Of a stretch of 64,000 nucleotides of DNA, positions 37,401-48,100 are shown piece after piece. The notes below the pieces were generated by a model. It was not told the DNA's origin. It saw only the letters and a program-made list of their open reading frames with translations, and did not search any database. This DNA comes from Glossina fuscipes (taxonomy: Eukaryota; Arthropoda; Insecta; Diptera; Glossinidae): positions 3,158,220-3,222,219 of the forward strand of contig NW_023998455.1 of the NCBI RefSeq assembly GCF_014805625.2, written 5' to 3'. A program made the position numbers and the translations under genes. How positions within the stretch are numbered: position 1 is the first letter of the stretch; each line of letters begins with the position of its first letter.

Positions 37401-40400
37401 ATAAATCCAAAACGAGGAAATCACAACCCTGGTCGCCAAGCAATGAAGATTCCGTACTCCAATTATTCCCATCCTCATCCAAACGCCCGTCTCCACCCAC
37501 CTATTCGAGTAAAAGTTGTCAAGAGTTGAGGTGCGAACAATGCCACAAACCAATCAAACGAAGAAGGGTCTCCCCAACTAAGTTTTCGAGCAAGCGCAAC
37601 AGTACACGCACTCGTAGTAGGTCAAGAAGTCAGCGACGTTAATTTGCGTTCCATAACGTGCCATAAAGTCGCAAGGGAATTTTTTGAATTTAGTGAATTG
37701 AAATTAATTTTTGTGCGCAATAAAATTGACTGTGTGTCGGATGTAAAGCAACAGTTATTCTTGTTAATTAAAAATTCATATATTTCACGGTTAGGCGTAG
37801 TGCGAACAAAAAGTCATATGTGCTGTAATGAAAAATCCATCACTTTATAAAAATATATCTAGAATTTGAAGAGCAGAGGAGAAGGGCACCGCATGTTCGC
37901 TATGTGTACCTTCCATGCTTTTTCGTACGCGAAAGCAATGTTAGGTCTGGTTGCATACACAGATAAGAACTTGGACTTTCACAGACGGCTGCCTGTTGTC
38001 GCTCTCATAGATGACTTTCTATTAATCGGTCTGCTGCACGTTCAGCAATTCAACTCGGGGTATTAAACAATTCCCTCCCAATCGAAATCTTATCAAAATG
38101 CAAGCAAATTTTCGTGATTAGCTTGTGAAGATTCAAGGTTTCCGTCCGTCAATGCTTATGATTGAATTCTTATATTGAATTCTTCTTCTTCTTATGAATT
38201 CTTCATATTGAAAAGCTTTCTCAAAGCCTCTTTTATTATTAGCAAAATATTCTTAGGCAGTTCAATACCCAGTTACAAACATATTATATTGTATTTGATT
38301 TCCTAGCTTATATTTTCAATCTGAATTTTTGCAGACCTCTTCGTTCTAGCAACGATCAATAGGAATTTGTTCCGTCTTATGAATAAATCTTTGAATAAAA
38401 CTGTAAAAAGTTAGTGTAGTGTTCTCGCTCGCCTTTATGCAAGTCACAGTTTTTCTTTCCTTATATCGCATTACTTCGAAGATGTCCTTTATTCGTGTAA
38501 CGTGATGATTAGAAAGAGGCGGGGAGTAGAGAAGTAGAGTGTGACCGCGGCATGGGAGCTGTATTCCGTGTAGCTGCGAGCACATACCAATCGTAATTAA
38601 TGCATAATCTACGGTAAGGGGAATTGCAGGGACTTGGTAGACGCATTTCTTGACTGGACAGTAGACCAAAATGTTCATTGAGTGTTAAAATCTTAAACTA
38701 AAAGATTAACTTTAAAGCAATAGCTTAGAAAAGAAGCAAAATCATTAATCCTTAATGGGGGAGAACGTATAAGGTCTACCGGAAAGTTCTGACAACAATT
38801 TTCAACATGTAAGCAGTGAGTGCTTGTTTGGCCCATGTTCAGCTCTCTATTTTTATCGCTTAATATACACATATCGATGTAGAAAATTAATGAAAACAAA
38901 GTTGATTCACGATAGTCTTAACTGCGAAGCGATCGCGAACGCATGGCCACTTTACGCCACTGCATTTTCCACGAATTTCAACAAGGAAGAAATACTACAG
39001 AAGCAGTTTAGGTACCGTTTCTGAAAGGACATGCAGAAGTTGGGTCGAAAAATATTAAACAGGCGGTTTCGACCTTTCCGATAAGCCACGTTCTGCGCGA
39101 CCGTCTTTGATCGATGACGATGTTGCTAAGCAAGATCCTTTTCCGGTAACCCCAGAGATCGCAAAAAGCTTTAATACAGATCCGCAAACCATTTCCGGTA
39201 AATCTTATAATGACGGGCGAGTTCACTAACTGAATTAATCGTTCGACAAGGAATATATTACCTTGAAACAATCAATCATGAATATTGCAATGCGATAATG
39301 CGTTGCCTCTCAGGTCACTGCTTGTGTACTCAGCCGTGCCTGCGACTTTTTCCTGTTCTCAAAACTGCAAAGATTCATGAAAGCGAGGAGCTTGCGTGGT
39401 TCCGCATCCCCGTAAGAACTCGAGGCCATATCAAAAGGCTCTTATAGGAAGTGCTCAGAGGATTGAAAACAGCACTGGATCATTTTGAAGGAGATATAAG
39501 AGATTTGTTAAGTAAATGGATATTTTTCGAGAAAATTGAAAATTCACCATTTTCTTTTGAACGCACCTCGCACTCGTATTAACTTAAATAAAAGATGAAT
39601 GAATATCCAATAATAGTTCCAAGATGAACATAGTTTTATTTCTTGTTTAAATTTCAAATTGTAAACATTATCTCTCCCTTTGCTTGCGACACAAATATGT
39701 TTATGTTAGGCATTAAGTTGAGGAGAAGGGAAGAAGATTATGACCGCACCCGGAAATTTATTTCAAGTACTATATATTGCTTTTGTTTATTTTTAAACTT
39801 TTTTTTTTTTTTTCTTTCTTAAATTTCGATGCACATGTACTAAAAGGAAATTTCTATCCCTGTTTCCTTCTATGCTCTCTGTTCTTGCACAGACATATAT
39901 CTATGCATATGTATACATATGTATATATATATATAATATATATATAGCATATAGCATAGGAGGAACAATGATATATATACATATATAAATATAAATACCA
40001 CAAGGTCGTGTGTAAGGATTACAAACCCGCATAAGATGATTTATTTTTATTACATTTTCTTTAAGAGCCGAACTCTGTTTTGCTTAACTTGAAGTCTTTT
40101 TCGATAAACACTGTTAAATGCATGTGCATTTGTGCGTGCGTGCGTGTGTGTTCGCACCTACATATGCATACATTTTTACTATTGCTGTACATGTATATAT
40201 ATATATCATATACAATAAAAGTAAATATCTTTTGCGATTCTTTTTATAAGATAAGATTTCTTTCATTTCCTTTCTTCTCTTATTTGAAAGAGTTTTTTTT
40301 GTTCTTTTCCGAATTTGTTTTTCGTGCAGAACATGCATACCAATGAGAAATCTCTTTAAATAAATATGTCAGATAAACTGTAATAAAAGCAGTGAGTGAG

Positions 40401-43400
40401 GGAGAGATTAGGGAGAGAGAGGTGAGTAAAGAGAGGGATTCTCTTCAAGTGCCGTAAGAAGAAGATAAATAATTGAAAAATAATATCCTGACATTTGAAG
40501 TCGAAAGTGTTTCGACTTTCTCAAGTCTTGTCAAGCACACTATATGAAATTAATTAGCAGTTAAGCACAAATATTCATGAAATATTATTTGTTTTAATTG
40601 TTTTACAGAGTTAATGATCGGATTATATCAGTTAATGGTGTTTCGTTGGAGAACGTCGAATACGCTACTGCTGTTCAGGTGTTACGTGATAGCGGTAATA
40701 CTGTAACTTTGGTTGTAAAACGTCGCGTACCTCTTAACACAATTCCACAAGCCATCAGTCATCAGCAACAGCAACAGCACCAGCAGCAGCAACAACAACA
40801 ACAACAGCAACAGCAGCATCATCATCATCAACAGCAGCATAGCATAAGCGCTGTAGGTCTTAATTCAATGATCACTCCGCCTGCAACGAACCCCAATTCC
40901 CTAATGAATACCACTGCAAATATTGGCAGTATGAGTCAACCGAACTCTTTAAACTCGTCAATGATTCAGACTTCAAATGGCAACAGTCAGCCTATTAAGG
41001 TTACCCTTACCAAAAATAATAAAAAAGATGATTACGGCATTGTCTTGGGATGTCGTCTCTTCATCAAAGAGATCTCAACTAAGGCGCGCGATCAATTGGC
41101 TGCCAATGGTTATACTTTGCAAGAGGGGGACATTATTACTCGTATACATAATACCAATTGCGGGGATAATATGAGCCTTAAAGAGGCGAAAAAAATAATT
41201 GACGGCTGTAAGGAACGTTTAAATTTGGTTGTTTTGCGTGACATTGCAAATCAAGCGGCCATCACGAATCAGTTGAACAATTCGAATAATCAGTCCAATA
41301 TGTACAACAGTAGCAGTCATCAGCCTCAGTTATCGAATTGCAGCAATAATTTAGATGATCCGTATTTGAATGGTGGCGCGAGCTATTCCTCGCAAAATCT
41401 ATACGTTCAACCACCCACAAGATCGATACTTAATGGCCCGTCGAGCGGTTTAAATGATGAAAAAAGTAATTTAACACCTCGTGGCCGATCACGAGGCCCT
41501 ATAATGGATGGTATAGTTTTGCAGCAATTGGATAGACCGTCAACACCCCCAAATGCGGCAAGTTCAAGAGCACGTGGCTTAGACGATCCTCCTCGGCCGC
41601 CACCGCCAAGAAATTCAACGAACAATGCCGAAGACTTTTATAGTTCACGGCGGCAATTGTACGAAGATGAAGCTTTGGTTCGATCTCGCCAATCGGCCGA
41701 ACCGCGTTTTATATCATTCCAAAAAGAAGGCAGCGTGGGTATACGTCTAACGGGTGGCAACGAGGCGGGCATATTTGTTACTGCGGTACAGCCGGGATCG
41801 CCAGCGTCCCTTCAAGGCCTGACACCGGGTGATAAGATTCTAAAAGTGAACGATATGGACATGCACGGTGTAACGCGTGAGGAGGCCGTATTATTTTTAT
41901 TATCACTACAGGATCGCATAGATTTAATTGTCCAATACTGCAAAGAAGAATACGATGAAGTTGTTAACAATCAAAGAGGTGACTCGTTTCACATCAAGAT
42001 TCACTTTCATTGTGAAAATCCCTCGAAAGGAGAAATGGCTTTTAAGGCGGGCGATGTGTTTCGAGTGATTGATACTTTGCACAATGGCGTGGTAGGATCA
42101 TGGCAGGTATTGAAAATCGGTCGTGGCCATCAAGAAATGCAACGTGGAGTTATACCCAATAAATCCCGGGCCGAAGAATTGGCGACCGCACAATTTAACG
42201 CCACGAAGAAAGAAATGAATACTAATGAATCGCGAGGCAATTTCTTTAGACGTAGAAGGTAGTATGCCTAAGTTCAGAGCAACAATGTCACATGTTTTAT
42301 CAACATTTTTTACATTATTTCAGATCCACACATCGACGTTCGAAAAGCTTATCACGTGAAAACTGGGATGATGTAGTCTTCTCGGATAGTATTTCGAAAT
42401 TTCCCGCCTATGAGCGTGTTGTGTTGCGCCATCCCGGCTTTGTTCGCCCTGTGGTTATATTTGGTCCTATTTCAGATTTGGCTCGGGAGAAATTAGCCAA
42501 AGATTTTCCAGATAAATTCTCTACGCCCCTGCAGGATGATGACAAAAGCAATTCCAAGTGTCGCATAGTACGTCTCTCGAATATACGCGATGTTATGGAT
42601 CGCGGAAAACATGCCCTACTCGATATTACCCCCAACGCTGTGGATCGTTTAAATTACGCTCAATTCTATCCGATTGTCATATTCTTGAAAACCGATAGTA
42701 AACATATTATCAAACAATTACGTCACGGTATGCCAAAATCAGCTCATAAAAGCTCCAAAAAATTACTGGAACAATGTCAGAAACTGGAACGTGTATGGTC
42801 TCACATCTTTAGCACACAAATTGTCCTGAGCGACGAGGAAAGTTGGTATCGAAAGTTAAGAGATGCCATAGACTTACAGCAAAGCGGTGCCGTATGGATG
42901 TCAGAATCAAAGGTAAGTTAAAAACAAAAAAAAAAAACAAAAACAAAAAATTACTCAATTCGCAAAACTGAAAAGCTTATATGCAACCGTTCGCAAATTT
43001 TTCAATTTATATCAAAATTTATATAACTTCAGTCAACTTGGTTCAGAATTTATGTAGTGTGCGTGTATCATGAATATAGATGTTATGTTTAAGCGAAAGA
43101 CTAAAAGAGAGAGAAAAAAAAAGCAAACAAACAAACTGGTGAAGGTATAAAATATTATGGCATGTCTCACTTCTTTTTAATTTTTTTTTTTTTTTTTTTT
43201 TTTTAAATAAATAATGATCTTTCACACTATGTAATAATATCGATGTTGTGCAATTTATGTTGCAGAACAATTCCTAACATTTCTCCTAACTACAGTCTAC
43301 ACCCACTGACAATGCAAGGCTTATTAAAATTGTTTTGTTTATTATATTAGAAGAAAAAAAAAAAAAAAAAAAGAGGACTTAGAAGCTTACCACCAAGCAA

Positions 43401-45093
43401 TTTGATTTTGCCACCAGTTCACCCACCAGCTATTCAATTTTTAATGATTCATGTTGCACTTGCAATACTTAAATAATATTTCATTTAAGAAAGAATTTCT
43501 TCAGTTGGCATGATTCTTTAATCCCTCCCTCCCCTCCATAAATTGGAGTCAAGTTAAGCACTAATCATTATAATGATCATCAAATGCGGACTTGAAATTT
43601 TCATTCTTCTATTAAAATTATTAAAAATCTATATAGATCCTTTTTCAAGCGAATATTCCGATTTTTCCGAATATTCCAAATTCGATCCTTTCAATTAATA
43701 TACAAAATTTATATAGGTCTTTATATCACTTAGCCAAGCTAAATTTTTCGCTCTAATTAATCCTTAGACTTTGGAATTTTATATAGATTATTATTCTGAA
43801 AAGACTTCGACAAATTACAACAGCAGTACATCCATCCTACTACTTGCGAAGCCTGACTTCACGCAAATCACTGCTATATGATATTAAGAGGATGAACTAA
43901 TTTCGACTAAAGTTTATTTATTTTGTGACACTTTAAAGCAGGGGTGGGCAACTTATCCCATCAAGAGGCCAAAATGTTAATATTCATATTACGGCGAGGG
44001 TTGGAACAAGGTTTAACTATTATTAAAAAAGCGATATTGTGCATCAATTTTCCTTCTTTCTATAAATGACTCATATTTTGGCCTAATAAACACAAAAAAA
44101 AGAAAGAAAAAAAAAAGTTATGAGCCGCTCTCAAAAAGGCAGATATAAACCATTTGTAGCATGACTGTTACGAACAAAATGCAGTTTTTTACATTTGAAA
44201 AGAAGCCTATGGGCAGACGGTTGCCCATGCCTGCTAAGGCAACTTAAATTTCTACAGTGTAACAACAAACAAATCACTTTCCTATTGTATAGGAATTTCT
44301 TTAATAGAATTTTTCTTTTTGTTTTGTTTTTTTTTTTGGTTTTTTTTTTTTTTAAATACAACTTACAGTTGCCCGATTCCCCTACCGAACTGATATTCCC
44401 ACCCTATATAGCACAGCCTTGTAAATTTCCTTGTTGCAGACCAGCATCTAACTCAGTGCCACCGCCTACCAGTAGTATATTTAAGCAATTGCAGCAAATC
44501 GATGCAAATGTTGAAGATTTTATACCACCTCGACCACCACAGTTAGTTAATCGCAATAATGAGTTACCAAAATCGTTAAGCTCCTATCATATCTTACCCC
44601 TTATCAAATCGTCGTCCTCTATGCCAAGCGGTTTAGAACCGCCGAATAGATATTTCTCGTTAACTAATAACGCAGATCGTACGATAAATCCGAATGATTC
44701 GAGTCGAGAATCACAGTATTGCGGTTCTCAACCAAATTTATTGTTAAATACCGCCCATATGAGCAAAATTGAATGTAAGAATTCAAAAACGGATCTAAAT
44801 GTTACGAATTTAACCGCTTCTCCTACAACGACGGAAGTCCGAGCACCGATTCTTTTAAACTTCAACGATAACAACGCTAACCACTTAATGGGTTATCATT
44901 CAACAAATAATGGTAGTAATAACGGTAGTGGTCCGTTTATGGGAGGTAAACGTTATAATGTTAATAGAGCTGTCTCCAGCGAACGTCGTACCACACCATA
45001 TTACTATCATGAGTTGTTGCAAAAATCCACTATATTCGATTCGAACTTGAATCTAATAAATGATAATAATATTATCACTACTACTACTACTAT

Positions 45094-45126
<33 letters not shown>

Positions 45127-48100
45127 CCCTACTACTACTCCTACTACTACTCCTACTACTACTACTACTAGTACTATTACTGGTGACGTTTCCATCAACG
45201 TAACAACACCCATTACAACAACAGCTATGGGTTATAAGACCACATCAATACATCAACCATCGGTATCGAGTAATCAAATAATCATAGACGATGAAAATAT
45301 TAAATTAAATTCATTTAATACAAGTTTAGATAACGTTTTATATACAATGAATGCCGCGAATCGTATACCAATGCCGCGAAATTTCAAAGATTCTGCTCTC
45401 AAATTTGGTAATTCATTGTTAAATAAAAATTCCTATTCTTCCAATGACTTATTAAATGCTAATAGTAATAATAATCAATCGGTAAACAATGGCAATTGTA
45501 GTAGTAGTGCTGGCACTTTAGTTGATGATGAACAATATTTCAATGTTGCTGCTAATGGTCAAAATCAAAATCATAATCATAATCATAATCATAATCAAAG
45601 TCAAAGTCAAAGTATGCTTAATAGCAATTATTCCACTAGCTTTAGTCCGAGACCGGCCGCTAGAAATTTAATACAAACTAATTCCTATATGAAGAGAAGC
45701 CATCAAAATTTACATAAAAGCAACAGCAACAGTAACAACAACAACTCATCTAGTATTAATTATTTAGATAAATGTGTTGCATGAATGTAATCTCATGCAT
45801 GCATATAATGCCATGTTTAAATGAACACCAATATGCTTGAGTCTTCAAAAAAAAAAAAAAATAAAAAAAAAAAAATAAAAGAAATAAAAAATTTTAAAAG
45901 CTTTAAAAAACATTTATTTTCAAACTAGTTAACAATTTTAAATTTTTCACAAATTTTTATAATATAATTTCGAACAAATTTAAAACAAATTGGAAATGTT
46001 TTAAAAAATTTTTTATAAAATTTTTGCCTACGAGAATAAGAGATACCGAAGACACCGTTTTGGCTCGGTTAACATGAGAAAGACAAAAGCAAAAAAAAGT
46101 AATTCTCAGTTGTCACTGAAAAATCCCCATTTATTTAGAAATTTCTTCTCCACATTCCACTCCAGAAAAAGAAGAAGATCATGTCTGTCTTGGGGTGCAG
46201 CTAGCATCAAACAAAAATCTGCAAAATTAAAGAATCAAAGAGGAAGAAGAGTCAAGAGGAAGGAATAAAGCCAAAGGAGTATATTCCATTAAGAATTTCA
46301 CAACTTTTGAGGGCGCTTTCTTTTCTAAGCTAGTGACAAGGGCTGTTTTTTTTTTTCTTCTTGAAATTTCAATTCCCACTAAAAAATCCCCAGTTAAGGG
46401 GAATATTTCTCTTATTAAGTTCACTTAAACAGACCGAAGATGGGGTCACAACTTTTAAAAACTTTCTCTTTCCTTAATTAAGTAACGAGTGCTTTGTTTT
46501 TTTTTTTTATTGAGGTAAAAGCCGAAAGAACACCTCTTGAACTAAAAAAATATGCAAAAATCGTAGAACCTCTCCTTTAGCTGCATGAATGACAATTCAT
46601 CCTATCCAAGAAATATTTGGATAAAAATCTAGATATCGGTACAGGTTCTAAAGCGAAGGTGGCACAAAACAACAAAAACAAATGGACAATTCTGAATAGA
46701 CACCGATTAGCAGAGATTTTTTTATTAGATAATCCCTGATCTTTCCATTATTTCATTTCTAAAAATTTAATGTAGAAGTTTTAAAGCAAATTTGAAAAAT
46801 TTTCTTTCCAAAAAAAAATTTTAAACTATTCCGATTGCTTAGAAAAAAAACAAATTTTTTTTCAGTCTTTTTGAAAATCTTTTTATTATTATTATTATTA
46901 TTTTAATTTTAGACTAATGAATTGAATTCTTAGACTAAAAAAAGAGACATTGAGCACTAGCAACACAGGCTATCTTTTTAAAAAACATTAAAAACAAAAT
47001 ATTGAAAAAATAAAGAAAAAATTTGTTTCAACCTTTCGAAGAAATTTTTTTTTTGTTTTTTCAAAATTTTTGTTATAAATTGAAAAAAATATTTTAAAAA
47101 GTTTGAAGAAAAAGATTCGTTTTTTTTTAATAATCTTTTTAAACATTTTTTTTTTTTTTTTTAAGAAAAATTAATTTTGGCTCAAGTGTTTTTAATAATC
47201 AAAACTATATTTTTTAATAATTTTTAATTAAATATCTTTTTTTTTTTTTTTATTTACTCTTTCATATAATTATTCAAATGATTTTTAGAAAAGAAATGTT
47301 TTTTAAGTTTTCATTGATATTTTTTTTATTTCTTCCTAATATTTTTTGCATGCATTTCGTATTTATTTAGAAAAATAGAAAAGCTCTTGTATATGTATAG
47401 ATGTTGTGCATGTCTTCAAGTATATAGAGAAGCGCATTTATATAGTTTAAAAATATATTATTTAAAAAAAAAAAAGAAAGAAAATTCTATATTTTGTAAC
47501 TAATACCACAAACAAAAATTNNNNNNNNNNNNNNNNNNNNNNNNNNNNNNNNNNNNNNNNNNNNNNNNNNNNNNNNNNNNNNNNNNNNNNNNNNNNNNNN
47601 NNNNNNNNNNNNNNNNNNNNAATTTTGTCCATTGTCTCTTATTATTTTTTTATATAAAAAATGTGTCTTCCTTTGTTTATCTATAAATTTATACACCTTA
47701 AAAATACATATCCACCAACAACAACAAAAAAATTTTCATCAACATCATGGTCATTTCCTCGCTTTACAATCATTCCCTATGACAACCTATCAAAAAACAA
47801 AAAAAAAAAAAAAACTAATCTTGTCTTTTCCACTAACATATGCTTTTCGTTTTGTAAAATTTTGTCCATTGTCTCTTATTATTTTTTTATATAAAAAATG
47901 TGTCCGTCCTTATATTTAAAAAAAAACCAACAACAACAACAACAAAATAAATTCATTTGAAAACAACCCGCATATGCTTGGCAATCAAACGTGTTTCTGC
48001 AAAATTATTTTTATCTCTTCCTTTTTATGCTTTGTTTCGTTCACGTTATCTTGTCTTACGTTTACGTTGCGTTTGTTGCTATATATTCTGTTTTTCATTG

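Larger units (their letters stand above)
34499..40608 (+). other. pyd: pyd intron splitting PDZ1, host of nested gene
   Basis: This 6.1-kb intron contains the 302-aa nested gene (36734-37642) and the mariner fossil at 38770-39565. The rest (34499-36500, 37750-38760, 39570-40600) is AT-rich sequence in which I recognise nothing on either strand. TA-rich microsatellites lie at 39900-39990 and a 110-codon minus-strand frame at 38346-38678 has no family resemblance. Confidence 0.7.

Noticed and set aside
37326..37553. 75-codon antisense frame
   Set aside because: Shadow of the nested 302-aa gene.
38346..38678. 110-codon minus-strand frame
   Set aside because: No homology recognised and no polyadenylation or start context; left as unsupported.
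45007..45213. Val-rich 68-codon antisense frame
   Set aside because: Reverse of the ACT (Thr) repeat in the alternative exon.
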